The position numbers and the translations under genes are program-made. A model generated the notes under the pieces. It was not told the DNA's origin, ran no database searches, and worked only from the letters and a program-made list of their open reading frames with translations. This document shows positions 1 through 11,819 of a stretch of DNA of 64,000 nt, piece after piece; within the stretch, counting starts at the first letter, position 1; each line of letters begins with the position of its first letter. This stretch comes from Valencia hispanica (Eukaryota > Chordata > Actinopteri > Cyprinodontiformes > Valenciidae), in NCBI GenBank assembly GCA_963556495.2, contig OY747716.1:48473318-48537317 (forward strand), read 5' to 3'.

Positions 1-381
1 GTGTGCTTATTGCTGTTTTTACTTTATATGCTTTCTCTGTTTTACTGCTATTTTTATTTTACCTCTTAATTGTGTAAAGCACCTCGAATCACCTTGTTGT
101 TGAAAGTGTCCTATACAAATAAAATTGCCTTGCCTTGCCTAAGGGCAGTTGAGTCAGTGTCCTCCTCTAACCCTGGCGGGGTTTCAGTCAGAGATGGATG
201 AGGGGAAAACAAGGAGACGGTAACCGTAACAACCGCCTCTCATTGCTTTTTGGTGCTGTTGAATCACACCGAGTCCATTTCCATGGCGACCGGGTGGCTG
301 GGAAGCAGCAGGAGGGTTGTTTCGTCACAGGAGCCTCACCTCTCTCCCTCCCCCCGTCTCTCTCTCTCTGGTGCCTCACAG
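1..381 (+). repeat. tnik/mink1 intron with a LINE-type 3' tail
   Basis: This is intronic sequence upstream of the first visible tnik exon. Bases 73-142 read like the 3' tail of a fish non-LTR retrotransposon: a 'tgtaaagcacctcgaatc' type end, then 'ctatacaaataaaattg', then a short (CCTTG)n run at 127-140. Pyrimidine-rich sequence at 340-380 (many 'ctctctc') is the polypyrimidine tract of the next splice acceptor. The LINE family is assigned from general resemblance only. Confidence 0.45.
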
Positions 382-541
382 ATCCAGGGTCAGGTGACCC
401 CGCACGCCATCGTGGTCCTGCCCAAGACGGACGGCATGGAGATGCTGCTGTGCTACGAGGACGAGGGCGTCTACGTCAACACCTACGGGCGTATCACCAA
501 AGACGTGGTGCTGCAGTGGGGCGAGATGCCCACATCCGTCG
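382..541 (+). CDS. tnik: tnik exon (CNH domain part 1)
   Basis: The acceptor is 'gcctcacag' at 373-381 and the donor 'gtacgtc' starts at 542. The exon opens in frame with [20 protein letters not shown] and ends in WGEMPTSV plus one base of a split Ala codon. Confidence 0.9.
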
Positions 542-3500
542 GTACGTCAGTCCAGCAGCTCACTGGTTGCTTCATGATTTATGATTGAGCTGCAGGTCAT
601 TGCTTATTGTGTCTTTAACATAGTCAGAATCAAAAGGTGAATACATAAATCTTTTGTCACATTACAACACAAACAGTAGTGTATTTTATTGGGATTTTAT
701 CTGACAGTCCTCCTAGTCCTCTGTAGGTCCAGCTGCAGGTCTGTTGGGGTTTATCTCACCTGGCTTTGAATTTCTAAATAATAATTTCCTTTTTATTCTT
801 TACAACACAGATCAGGTTGAGTCAGATTGCAAGGGGAACTTCTGCAAACATCGTTTTTCAAGTCTTGCCACAGATTCAGATTTTTTCTATTTGTAATTCT
901 ATACTTTGACTAGGCCAGGGGTCTGCAACCTGCCGCTCCACGGCCTCAAGTGGCTCTGTGGACCTTCAATTCAGTTTATTTATATAGCGCCGATTCACAA
1001 CAGATGTCATCTCAAGGCACTTAACAAGAAGTCATTTAAATACATTTATATAAACATTCCAATCAGTTAAAAAGTTTCCTATTTAAGGAATCCCAGTAGA
1101 TTGCGTCAGTCATTGGCGTGAGGTTGATGCAGACTTTCCAACCACAGCAATCCCTCAGCAATCCCTCATACTGAGCAACATGTAGCGACGGTGGAGAGGA
1201 AAAACTCCCCTTTAACAGGAAGAAACCTCCAACAGAACCAGGCTCAGTAGGAGCGGCCATCTGCCACGACCGTCTGGGTGTTTGAGAAGACAGAGCAGAA
1301 ACACAGAAGGAACAGAAGATCTGATATAAGAGAACTTTCTATGTTACAGAAAGTTAAAAGTTGATAACAGGACACAGTGGATGTTCAGTTACTGGGAGCA
1401 TCATCCCAGTCGATGCCCCCCGTCCAACAGGGCATTGCAGCCAAGCAGGATACCAGACCAGGTGTATCTTCTATGGAGAGAAAAACACTGAGAGAAAACA
1501 AAGTTAACAGTCGAAATAACAGCAAATAATACAACTGGAGAGTAGTAGGAGAGAAAAGTAGCAGAGTGAAGAAAATTGGTAATTTCATGCCTTTCACGAT
1601 GGCTCTTAACGACTTTGGCTGAAAATTATAAACAACCAAGAACTGAATTTAAACATAGACAAATAAAACACTGCCGGTTTTTTTAGCTGTTTTTCAGTCT
1701 TTTCAGGATTTCCACAACAGAATGACACTACAGTACCAGTAAACCTTTTTCAAATTTATTCTTCTTTCCACTAAGTTGGAAACTATGTGCATCATTTTCC
1801 ACAAATATTAACATCTCATATAAAAAAATTTATACAACCTTTTTTTTTTGCGAAAGGTTTTTATTCACTTTAAATCCTAAAAATATAAATGAAATGGTGC
1901 ATCTTGACAAAAACTACAACAAAATTCAACACAAAAGTTTTTTGTTTTTCAAAAGGTTTTGTGACATTTCAAGCTTTAAATGAGTGCTATTTTGCTGGAC
2001 TGAGAGCAAAAATGGTTCTTTGCATTATAAAGGTTGCAGACCCTTGGACTAGGCCATTCCAATACATGAATATGCTTTCATGTAAACCAGGAGTGTCCAA
2101 GGTGTGGCCATTTACTGCTCGTGAAATCATTTTGTGTGGTATCCTGATCGTACCTTACGGCTCTTAAGGACTTTCAACTTGTTGAGTTTGGCCAGCCGTG
2201 CAAAACGTTTGTACACCCCTGATCTGAACCATCCCATAATATTCCTGGCTGTATGTTAAGGGTGGTTGTTCTGCAGGAAGGTGACTCTCCACCTCAGGTC
2301 TTCTGCAGCCTAGAACAGGATTTCTTGCAGGGTTCTCCTGGTTTTAGCTCAGGATGGTGTGCAGGGTTAGTTTACCTTGTCTGCTTTTCTTGTACAGCAC
2401 TTTGGGCAACTTAGGTTGTTGGAAATGTGCTTCATAAATAACCTTGATCTTGATCTTGGTCTCGTCTGTGCAGAGCACCTTCCTCCTCAAGTCTGCGGTA
2501 CTGCAGACATCTTATGGTTTTCCTTCAAGAATTGCTTCCATATATACCAGATTCTAATAGTAGTCCTGCTCGTAGATTTCCCCACCTGAGCTGTGGATTT
2601 CTGCAGCTCCTCCAAAGTTCACTCGTCAATGCTCTCCTGTCAGTCCAGGTGGATGTCCATGTCTCAGTAGGTCTGCGGGTGGTTTATCCTCTCTCCATGT
2701 TCAGATGATGGATTGATCAGAGCTCTGGGAGATGTTGGGATGTTGTTGTAGAACCGAAACCGGCTTTAAACTGGACCAGAACCTCCTTCCTGGCCTGTCG
2801 GCTGGGTTCCTTGGTCTCCATGATGCTGGTTGTTCTCTAAAGGAACCTCTGAAGCCAGAACCAGAACATCTGGATTTAGGGACTCTGCTGATTATGTGGG
2901 TGTCCTCTGAATGTATCTGGTTCCACTGGCGTTTCTCAGAGTATCAGGGTGAAGAGGTGTAATAAATAAATGAATGCCACAGTCTTTTACACTCAGCAGT
3001 GAAAATATTTGAGTCTGCAATGAAAAGGTGAAAATTGTTGGATTTTCTTTCAAACACAAGTAATTTCTAGGTTTTCTTAAAAGCATCTACTGTTGTGTTC
3101 TATTCATATTTGTGGTTTCAGGGAACAAGAGACTTGCTCTTCCAGTCATGTTATAATTTAGAAAACAGCCTCTGGGGGTCAGAAAAGAAGATATTAAGGA
3201 ATCCCACCCCGACCTCTTCTTCTTCTGCAGAGTCCCGACAGGGTGTCATTCTCTTTGGTCCTCCAACACCAGCCTAGCTTAGTGACAGTGAGACGGACTC
3301 CACCCAAAAACGTTAAGTCAAGCAACATTCCTAATGCTTATAAATACTTCCTAGATGCTGCATCACTCCTCTGGGTTTGCAACGATAAGCTAACCCTCCC
3401 CCGGTGCAGGCTACCAGCTTCAGCTACAGATACTGAGACATGACCAGTCACCCATTCACATCAACGGATCAAACCAAGATCAGTCCAATAGAAACTAACC

Positions 3501-5938
3501 TCCTCAGAGAGAAGCATTTAGGCGTAAATGTCTTGGGTTTTCCAGCCCCTATGTTGGTGTATTTATATCTGTGTGTGTGTGTATGTGTCCTCCTCCTGTC
3601 CTTGCAGCCTACATCCACTCCAACCAGATCATGGGCTGGGGGGAGAAGGCCATCGAGATCCGCTCCGTGGAGACGGGACACCTCGATGGAGTTTTCATGC
3701 ACAAGCGAGCTCAACGCCTGAAGTTCTTGACGGAGAGGAATGACAAAGTGAGTCTGAAGCCAGTCGGGTTTCACCGACCCGAACTCTGTCTCATTTAGAG
3801 TTTTATTATATGATCTAAAGCTTGAAAAAATAAAGAATCAAATTTACAAATTCACCAGGGGTCTAAACCAGTCCAAAGTGTGGCCTGGGGACCGTTTTAG
3901 GTCCTCTGAATGAGTTTGTGTGGCCCTCAATCACACTTCAACAATGTGACCCGACCCTCAGGTGGTTGATGGAGATCAATCAATGAAACTTTTCAGGGGA
4001 GGATTTTTACTGACAAATTGAAGGTACAAAGTATTTTTCTTTAGGGATGTTCGATATTTAGACTATATAACGTTATAGTCTAAATCTTGATTTCCAATAC
4101 CGATATAAACCGATTCTGCCGATAGACGTCTACCTAAAAGTTCAAGGTTGGCTCAGACACTCAGAAGTGGTGGGATATACTGCGCATTTTGCCAAACAAA
4201 CAAGAATATCTCAAAAACAATCCCTTGGATCTGAAATATTTTTGACATTTTGAGTTACAGGAGAAGTAACTGAAGGGTTTGCTGTAGAATATGTCCGTGG
4301 TATGAAAGTAATGTATACAAATTGTGTCAATAAAAAAGTAAAAACCGGTACCGCTAATTCCCAATATTACAATTTTATGTCAATATCGTCCGATTAAAGC
4401 GGACATCCCTATTTTTCTTTTATTAGCTACGCTTTTTGCTTTCACTTTATTTTAGCAGCGACTTGTACTCAAAAGCAGACTTGGGCACCCATCCATTCAA
4501 CTTTTTTAAAGCATTTTTAAAGAAATGTTGAGCCGTATCCGTTTATTGTTGCTCAACCATAATATTTTTTTCTCCACAAGAGTAGAAAATAATCAAGTGA
4601 ATTAATTAGGGAACTATATGCCTTTCAATAAGTCGTTAGAGCAAACCCCCTTTTATTTTAGAATAGAAGAATAGAATAATCCTTTACTGTCACACAAAGG
4701 GGAAATTCAGCTGTAACAGCAGCAAAGTGAAAGGTAATAAAACCATTTAGGTTCACAAAAGAAATGTATAAAGTAATAAAAACAGAATTAACAAGAACAT
4801 AAATACATTTAGGATAAAATTACAAAACCAAAGTACTGTGTAGTTGTTAAAAATAAAGCGGCATACTCAGATTTGAATGTGCAACTGAGTAGGATAATTT
4901 AAAAACAAAAATATTTACAGAATGTGCATGTTTAGTTGTGCATTACAACGTAAATGTATTATTTACAAGAAGTTAACAGAACATGGATAAACTATGAAAA
5001 CCAGATGTGTGAATAACAGCAGCAGAAATGTAAAATAAGTGAGTTAAACAGTGCAAATTACAGCAGTAGTGTAAACATTATTGAGTTTGTTGGGAGCAGC
5101 GATGGAGTCTAACAGCTGCAGGGAGGAAGGACCTGAGAAAATGTTCCTTCATGCACCGAGGAAGCAGCAGCAGTCTGTCACTGAAGGAGCTCTGCAGCTC
5201 AGCAGCATCTTCATGCATGGAGGGGGGACTCTTCCTCTCAGCTGTACATAAACTGCTGCTCCAACATACTTTTTCGGATGGATATGATGTAGAGATAGAA
5301 TTTCTTTAACAGACAGGTAACTTTGTTCATTTTCATAACATTTTGTTTATTGTGGATGGAATAAAAAACAATACATTTACTTTTTTGATAAGGAAATAAA
5401 TCTGACTTGGGTTCTTTCAGTTTTCAGTTTGCAGCTCTGGGTTAATTTAAGAGATTTAGAGATTTATTATTCTTTATAAATGAGGGTTATATTAGGTTGT
5501 AATGAGTTGGTCAATGAGAAAAAAATTCAAATTGATTTACCTGGATTTGAACTAATTAGAATGAAATGGAACCTGTTGTATTTAGACTTTATTTAGTAAG
5601 ACACTAAATTAATTTCACTCCCTCCGGATAACTAAGAGCTAAACTAACCTGAATGAAGTTTGGATTCTTTTCATTTGAATTTTTGTGTTTTATCATATGT
5701 TATGTTTGGCCCATTTCATCTCAGTTTTCTGTTTCATTTAGTTTTAGATGATTTGAAACATTGAATGTTTGACTAAAAGAAAGTTCTATAATTCTTGTTG
5801 CTGTCAGGTTTCAGAGGTAAACCTGACACTGAAGCCTTCCTCTGTCCTCTGCAGGTCTTCTTTGCCTCGGTTCGTTCTGGAGGCAGCAGTCAAGTTTTCT
5901 TCATGACCCTGAACAGAAGCTCCATGATGAACTGGTAA
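382..5938 (+). CDS. tnik: Misshapen-type GCK-IV kinase (TNIK/MINK1), C-terminal three exons of the CNH domain
   Basis: Three exons encode the last 127 residues of a TNIK/MINK1/MAP4K4-family Ser/Thr kinase: 382-541, 3608-3747 and 5855-5938 (stop TAA 5936-5938). All junctions are GT-AG and the phases join cleanly. The residues include [37 protein letters not shown] and [20 protein letters not shown], ending in SSMMNW. This is the end of the citron-homology (CNH) domain, which in this family binds small GTPases and partners; the kinase domain and the long middle region lie outside the window. These kinases act in JNK, Wnt/TCF4 and cytoskeletal signalling. The C-terminus is close to what I recall of both MINK1 and TNIK, so sequence alone does not settle the paralogue. 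The neighbouring eif5a2, rpl22l1 and slc7a14 favour a tnik copy; fish may have two. Confidence 0.88.
916..2046. mobile_element. hAT-type element carrying a nested LINE tail
   Basis: The ends are 'caggggtctgcaacct' (916) and 'aggttgcagacccttg' (to 2046), imperfect terminal inverted repeats. They are flanked by a perfect 8-bp duplication GACTAGGC at 908-915 and 2047-2054, the target-site length of hAT elements. A reverse-oriented LINE 3' end (about 964-1640) lies inside. No transposase is recognisable, so it is non-autonomous. A related element lies at 12313-13545. Confidence 0.8.
962..1645 (-). mobile_element. LINE 3' end, nested in the hAT element
   Basis: In minus orientation this ends in the tail 'gcgctatataaataaactg' and carries the same 3' UTR as the copies at 14030-14456 (+) and 33536-34494 (-). 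Shared segments include 'aaaactcccctttaacagg' and the run around 'catcatcccagtcgatgcc'. The longer copy at 33.5-34.5 kb shows that this 3' UTR follows a LINE ORF2 C-terminus. Confidence 0.75.
2089..2222. mobile_element. Small hAT-like MITE
   Basis: The imperfect ends are 'caggagtgtccaa' (from about 2089) and 'ttgtacacccctg' (to about 2219). Flanking octamers 'atgtaaac' and 'atctgaac' agree at 6 of 8 positions, a decayed hAT-type target duplication. It appears to interrupt an older repeat that continues on both sides (about 640-900 and 2225-2960) with wording such as 'ctggctgtatgttaaggg'. Confidence 0.55.
2225..3607. other. tnik intron remainder, old repeat sequence and no gene
   Basis: Bases 2225-2960 look like the remains of an older dispersed element (segments such as 'ctgtatgttaagggtggttg' recur in fish repeats as I remember them). 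From 2960 to 3607 I see no gene. A short (GT)n run at 3571-3586 precedes the acceptor 'ccttgcag' at 3600-3607. Confidence 0.4.
3608..3747 (+). CDS. tnik: tnik exon (CNH domain part 2)
   Basis: The acceptor is 'cttgcag' and the donor 'gtgagt' starts at 3748. It encodes [18 protein letters not shown] through [10 protein letters not shown] (first codon split with the previous exon). A Thr occurs where I recall Cys in mammalian LCERNDK. Confidence 0.9.
4042..4411. mobile_element. hAT-type MITE with perfect target duplication
   Basis: The termini are 'tagggatgttcgat' at 4042 and the complement of 'atagggatgtccg' ending at 4411. They are flanked by a perfect octamer TTTTTCTT at 4034-4041 and 4412-4419. 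The interior holds 'cgatattt' and 'ccaataccgatataaaccg' type sequence. There is no coding capacity. It lies in the last tnik intron. Confidence 0.8.
4655..5265 (-). mobile_element. LINE 3' end (ORF2 C-terminus fragment)
   Basis: Read on the minus strand, about 5250-5100 encodes [18 protein letters not shown] followed by [14 protein letters not shown]. This is the typical C-terminal end of a fish LINE ORF2 and is related to the tails at 18213-18425 and 58620-58945. It is followed by 3' UTR and an A/T-rich tail with repeated 'ttctattc' near 4660-4685. It is heavily 5'-truncated. Confidence 0.65.
5266..5854. other. tnik last intron, no further feature
   Basis: A/T-rich intronic sequence. I see no gene or clear repeat before the acceptor 'cctctgcag' at 5846-5854. 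Confidence 0.4.
5855..5938 (+). CDS. tnik: tnik terminal coding exon
   Basis: It encodes [20 protein letters not shown] then RSSMMNW and TAA. The acceptor is 'ctctgcag'. The terminal tryptophan and 'MTLNR' core are characteristic of the MINK1/TNIK C-terminus. Confidence 0.92.
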   Translation, partial: VFFASVRSGGSSQVFFMTLNRSSMMNW

Positions 5939-8900
5939 CCTGCCTCCTTCTTGGAACCACGACCCTTCGCAGGAGGGAAGACAGGAGGACATGTTTGTGC
6001 GTGTTTATGTGTGTGTGTGTACTCATGGACGACGACAACAAGCTGCTGACTGGACTGCACATCTGGAGGAGGTGCTAAACCACGCTGTAGGGGGCGCTGC
6101 AGGTCCTGTGGTTAGGGTCAGTGCCTGCAGATCAAAGGTGACCTCACATGCTGTCAGCAGTCGCCGCTTTGGCCTCCCCTGAGGACCGTGGGGACCGGAC
6201 TGAGGGTAGATCTTTTAAGGACCTGACAAGTAGCCTTTCAGTGGGGAAGCTCTTTGTGTAGCACAACCAGGGTGTTCACACTGCGAGTATACAGGTTGTT
6301 CATGGCTATGCAGGAGTGCCTGCCTGCCTGCCTGCTGCAGTAAAACCCCACTGTTGTAGTTGTAGTGAGTAAGAAAAGTAGCATTAGTAAAAAAAAAAAA
6401 AAACCACACTTGAGGATGAGATAATAGATGCACAGTTTTAAGATCATGCTCATCTCGCAAAGCTAGTATGCTTTTATAGTTTCTGTTTTATTAGAGTATG
6501 TCTGAATCGAGCACATGTGAGAACATCCACACAAAGCCTGCTGGGTATGAAAATCGTTTTTGTTTTAGTTTTAGAAAAAGAAATGCACAAATTTAAGAAG
6601 CAACAAAGAAAAGGCTCCAGAATACTTATTGATTTTTGGCGCCTCCTGATAAAATTTGACAATCTTGAGGGACAGAGACAAGAAATCTTTCACCATAAAC
6701 GAAAAGAGTGTTGCAACGTTTCACTGTTTCAACCATCGCTGATTGAATGAAACTGTAGGAGGTTCAATAAAGCCTGCAGCAAAAAAATTGAAGCTGAAAT
6801 GCCTGAAAATGTGAATATAAAGAAGAAGCACAGTTTCACCGATGAAATCATCAAGGTTCCTTTTCATGTTGCTGCTGCTGCTCTTTGGAAATATTTCAAT
6901 GCACATGCCCCAAAACTGCTTCTTTCAAGACATCAGCTTAATGCTGATGTGCCAAATTTAAAATGAAAATCCTTTAAATAATCTCTAGACCGTCTAAAAT
7001 CAACCAAAACATCTGAAATTTTCAACCCGGATTAAGGATTTCTGTTTCTAACAAAAACATGTGTAAGAGTTGAAGCAAGAATATCTGATTTTATGTTTTT
7101 AAATCACTGAAAGAAGAAGATTTAATTGCTGCTTAAGAACAATGGAGGTATATAAATGGTATTCACTTATTGACATTTTTCTAATAAAGAGCCAACAGGA
7201 TTAGCTGCAACTATTCATCTCAAATGAAAGTTTCTACAACTACTTGGCATAAAATTGTCCACCACTTCTTCTCAGTGTGGCTCATAAAAGCATTGTTATT
7301 ATAGAAAGTTCTTACTCGGAAGAATCAACGGGAACATCCCAGTTGTTCGATGTACTGCTAGAAAAGGTAGTGTCCACCTCAAAATCCAATATGGCTGCCT
7401 CGCACGTAAAAAGTGCTGATAGCTGCAAGAATCAACTATTTATTTGCAGCGATTTGAGTTTAAATCAATCAGTGTTGCACACAATGCTGGACAAACTATG
7501 TTGGTGAACATGTGGCTGCTGTGTTTGGATTCCAAAAAAATGCATTTCAATACATTTTCAACTTGTATTGTTTATCATAGCCAGCCCGCCTACTGGGCAC
7601 AACAGTCAGTAAATCCCACTAGTTTCCTGACTTGCAACCAGAGAACTAGTAGGTTTATCCACAAAACAAAACTCTCTAGAAAGCTAAAGAATCTCAAATG
7701 TATCAGCACTCGTGATTTCAAAATTCAAAATGGCCACCTTAGGTATGACAAGTAGCGGCAGCTGCAGTGGTAAACTGTTTATATACACTTCTCTGAGTGG
7801 CTGTCTCTTTAATTCAGTCACAAAATGAGGTAATGTACAAACGTAATGCAACAGTCTTAAGTCGTTTTCCTGAGAAAAATAGGAGACAGTAAAGCTAAAG
7901 AGTCCAAAGCTTCTTGCTAGATCCCAAATTTAATATGGCTGCCATGTTCTGAAAATGTGGTGATACCTTCAGAAATAAACTTTTTGTTTGCATTCCTGTC
8001 AGTTTGGCTCATTTATTCAGTCACAAATGTGCTGAAACACACCTCTAAATGAACATCTTCCCCCAGTTTTTGACTGTGTTCAATGAGGTGCAGTACATCA
8101 ACAAACGACCATGCTAATCATAGCTAGCTTAGTGACAGATCACAGCAATTAGCAAATCAATTTACAGCTGGATAATTATAATTTAAATACCAGAATCGAA
8201 TTATGAATTTTGAGGAAAACAGAGGACAGTATAGTTACACAGCCTGGGGTTTCTTGCTAGCTCCAACTTTATAATTCAGTATAGCCGCCATGCACATTAA
8301 AAAGTGGTTATAGCCTCAGAAATAAGCATTTTATTCACTGTTCGGTCGGTTCGTCTTGATAGTACTGTTCATCTTTTGTAATTTCCTACAGTTTGCCACT
8401 AAATTAAATGAACCCAAAATACATCGGCAGGATGTAAAATGCAACAACAATGAAAGCCCCTAGCTGTGGTCGACAAGCAGGAAGCTGTGCCGACTCCTCT
8501 AAGATGCTCACAGTGTGAACACTCTATTTGAGTGATGCTGCTGAAACATCTGTCTCCTCCCAGAATATAGAAATAATCCTTCAGACAAGCGATGGCCGTC
8601 AGGTGGAGAAATGAGGGATTTCACACATCGTTGCAGACCGTCTGCTACAGCTGCTAGTCTTGTTTCTGACAGAGGAAGGAAGGTTGTAGATATTGTATTA
8701 TTGCTGCAGCAGCAACAGAATAACAAAAATCTTCACGTCTTTTCTCACTGGAAGAACTTGTCCGTAGAATAGTTCCCAACATCTGGAAGGTGTTTTACTT
8801 TCCTGCCTTGTGTTATAACCACTTTTTTTTTCTTTCTTTTTTTCTGTTTCAACTCTTCGTCGTGTTTTCCACTTTTGTAAATACTCTCACGGCAAAACAG

Positions 8901-10130
8901 ATAAAAACAAAACGGTTTTATGATACTTGTTTTTGTTTCATCCCTTTTTTAAATCATTATAATCTGTGGCTCCTTCAGGATGGCTGGTTTTCCAGAACAG
9001 TTTTAGGAACTAAAAGAGTTTCATTTCCATCATTCATGGCTGTTTATTTAGTTTGCATGAAGACATACATGTTGAACCGTCTTCACTTGTTATGAATTGC
9101 AGGCTTGAGGCAACACACACGTGGGTTTTACAATAGAAGATGGACAAAACCCTGATAAATGTTAGCTTCCTTTTTTTTTAAGTTAATAACAGTAAAGATT
9201 GTACACTGGCGAATTATACATCATGGTGACATTTATTATTATTTAGGTATGTAAAACCCAAGAGGGTGTGCAGATTTTGATGGTGGAATCAACCCCCATG
9301 AGCACCGTTAATGCTGAGATCTGTGAGAGGAAACCTCTTTTACTTGATTTTCTTTTAGTTTTTCAAAGATCTTAGAGGATGTGGTAAATGTGGAGGAGAG
9401 ACAGTTTAAGGCCAGCCGAGGCCTTTTAAATGTCCACCATGTTAAGAGTCATCAACCTGTGAATAAAGATCAGGAGGCAAGGTCTGTCTGAGAAACAATA
9501 GATTAAAAGATATTTATACTGTAATAATTTACATGAAGATATCTTACCGATCATTTTAGAGGACATAAATGAGTTTCACTTATCAAAGCTTAGTTGTCTT
9601 TCTACAGAATAGAGAACATAGCAAATACTGTAAGAGGTTTTTTTTTTTAAAAACAAAAAAAACCAATGTTTTTATCGTGGTTTTATTTGTATTTCAATTT
9701 TTTGTATCAAGACTTTGAACGAGTGTGCGCCTGTTTGTCTGAGCGTGCAGATGTGTGCACAGGTGCGTGACATGCATGTGAGCGTATGTTTTCACCTCGC
9801 CTGAATCACTGGAATCAGTCAAGTAGACGACCGCGGTCCGGCAACGCACATCTGTGATGTTTGGAAATCTCCAATAAATGTCCTCGCCTTGTACAGCAGA
9901 AAACCCACAAGCTGCTCTGCTTCTTCTTTCTTCACAACAACAGATGTTACAGAGTAATGTGCACATGGTAAACAATGGGATGCTTAAAAGCCCAACAGGG
10001 CGACTTTGTCAAGGTTTATCTGGAGAAACTAGGGTTGTTGAAACTGCTCGTTTTCTCTAGATATGTGCAAAAAGGTGGAGAATTAATTCATATTTATTGC
10101 AGCAGCATAATCTCACACTGTACACTGCAC
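5939..10130 (+). other. tnik 3' UTR / downstream region with diverged repeats
   Basis: No host coding exon is seen here. The 3' UTR starts at 5939; candidate AATAAA signals include 6766-6771, but the true end cannot be placed. A poly-A run lies at about 6390-6403. Between about 7270 and 8350 a segment recurs four times in diverged form: 'aatatggctgcc'-like cores near 7386, 7726, 7930 and 8276, each followed by an 'aaaagtg...gat' core and, in several, 'cagaaataa'. Kinases of this family have long 3' UTRs in mammals, so part of this stretch may be transcribed. Confidence 0.5.
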
Positions 10131-11275
10131 TGTAGCTTCACGGGTAGCTTCACCGTTTGTTCCACCGTTAGCTTCACTGTTAGCTTTATTGTTAGCCTTA
10201 ACATAGCCCAACTGTTAGCTTCAGCATAAGCCTAATTGTTAGCCTCACCATTAGCGCCACTAGGCGCGTTTCCACTATCGGAACTTAAGGGTAATTTAAC
10301 CAGATCAGCCGTGTCTCCGTAGACAATTGGCCCTTTATGGAATCAGCTAATGACATCCCAAATCACAACTGTTTCAGCAGCGAGTAGGATCACTGATAAG
10401 AAAAAAAAAAAAAGGAGCCCACAGCAGCAGAAATGACAAGAGATCGACATGGAAGAAGCAGGGCTTGTTGCTGCGTTTCTGTTTGATTTTTTAATAAACT
10501 GCTTCACCAGCAACTCTTCTTATTTTTACAAAGCCAGTTGTTTGGCGACGTCTGCTCATTTCTCTCTGAATTACAACCAACCAGCGCGACGTAACCACAG
10601 CTCCTGCTGAGCGACTCGATTGGGACATTCTGAGTACATGCCCCCATACTGGTACTCCGTTGGTTCCTGAAATGGCTCCAAAAATGGCCCTGTTGGCCTG
10701 GCCCAGTGAGGTGGAGACACGCGCATATCGAGAAGGTCTGGTTAAATTACCCTGAAGTCCTGATAGTGGAAACGCGTCTACTGTTACTTTCCCTGTAGCT
10801 TCACTATTAGCTTCAGCATTGGCTTTAGCATTAGCTTCATTCTTAGCCTCACAATTAGCTTCAGTACTAGCTTCACTGTTAGCTTCAGTACTAGCTTCAC
10901 TGTTAGCTTCAGCATTGGCTTTAATGTTAGCTTCGTTCTTAGCCTCACAATTAGCTTCAGTACTAGCTTCACTGTTAGCTTCAGCATTGGCTTTATTGTT
11001 AGCCTCACCTTAGCACCACTGTTAGCTTCACAATTAGCTTCAGTACTACCTTCACTGCTAGCTTCAACATTGGCTTCATTGTTAGCCTCACCTTAGCACC
11101 AATGTTAGCTTCAGTACTACCTTCACTGTTGGCTTCAGCATTGGGTTCATTGTTAGCCTCACCTTAGCACCACTGTTAGCTTCACAATTAGCTTCATTGT
11201 TAGCTTTATTGTTAGCCTCAACTTAGCTTCACCATTGGCGGCACTTTTAACAATCTTGTTAGCTTCACTGTTACA
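10131..11275. repeat. GTTAGCTTCACT-type minisatellite, split in two
   Basis: Roughly 12-bp units such as 'ttagcttcactg' and 'ttagcttcagca' repeat at 10131-10260 and again at 10789-11275, with higher-order blocks of about 100 bp in the second part. The array is interrupted by an inverted-repeat element at 10263-10778. Long open frames here, rich in Leu-Ala-Ser on one strand and Lys-Leu-Val on the other, are by-products of the repeat. Confidence 0.85.
10263..10778. mobile_element. Inverted-repeat MITE inside the minisatellite
   Basis: The left end 'ggcgcgtttccactatcgga' and the right end, which reads 'gacgcgtttccactatcagg' on the other strand, are long imperfect inverted repeats. They extend through 'gggtaatttaaccaga' on both arms. 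TA flanks both sides (10261-10262 and 10779-10780), so a TA target site is possible. No transposase is present. Confidence 0.75.
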
Positions 11276-11349
11276 TCTTTTTTAACACTTTGATCATTTG
11301 TTTCACAGCAGATTCACATCGAGTCATTGTTGTTGCTAAAAAGCTCAAT

Positions 11350-11819
11350 CTAGTGCCTCGTATCCACTGAGTGGTACAGCATGGGTCAGTGCGGTTCGGT
11401 ACGCTATTTTCTCTGTTTCCATTGTAAAAGAGGCCCATACAACGTGCCGCACCATTCCTAGGCGCCTTTCTGTTGTAGGTGCACAGAAATAATGCCACTG
11501 CTTGCAACAAGCATGAGACATACTAGTGCATTAGGCATTTGAGTTTAACCCCGCCTGCCCAGTGATAGTCAAAACCAGCCCTACCCCCATTTTTTTAAAT
11601 TTATTTTCCTTATTATTTATACTGCTACTGTATATACTGTATACTGCATGCCTTGCACTAAAAAGTGAGTTGATATTTTTATCTCATTGTATAGTGACAA
11701 TAAAGGCCTTCTATTCTTTTGTGATGGTGGAAACGCTCTCCTGAATACGCCGGACCATAGAATAGCGTAACGGACAGTACCGACCCGGGCTGTGTCGCTC
11801 AGTAGACGCGAGCCATTAG
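11350..11819. mobile_element. MITE (family also at 44.4 kb)
   Basis: The left end 'ctagtgcctcgtatccactg' pairs with the right end, whose complement reads 'ctaatggctcgcgtctactg'. Internal sequence ('gtgcggttcggtacgct', 'ccattgtaaa') is shared with the element at about 44385-44790. Flanking octamers are only loosely similar. A/T-rich sequence with 'gacaataaaggcc' (about 11580-11710) looks like a further insertion. Confidence 0.65.

Noticed and set aside
382..5938. Assignment of the kinase to mink1 from its C-terminal residues
   Set aside because: SSMMNW is closest to what I recall of MINK1, but the eif5a2-rpl22l1-slc7a14-cldn11 neighbourhood fits the TNIK locus better; with only 127 residues the choice stays open, so tnik is a provisional symbol.
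10784..11013. Overlapping open frames on both strands with Leu/Ala/Ser or Lys/Leu/Val repeats
   Set aside because: They follow directly from the 12-bp minisatellite, whose unit length is a multiple of three and stop-free in several frames; no splice or start context.
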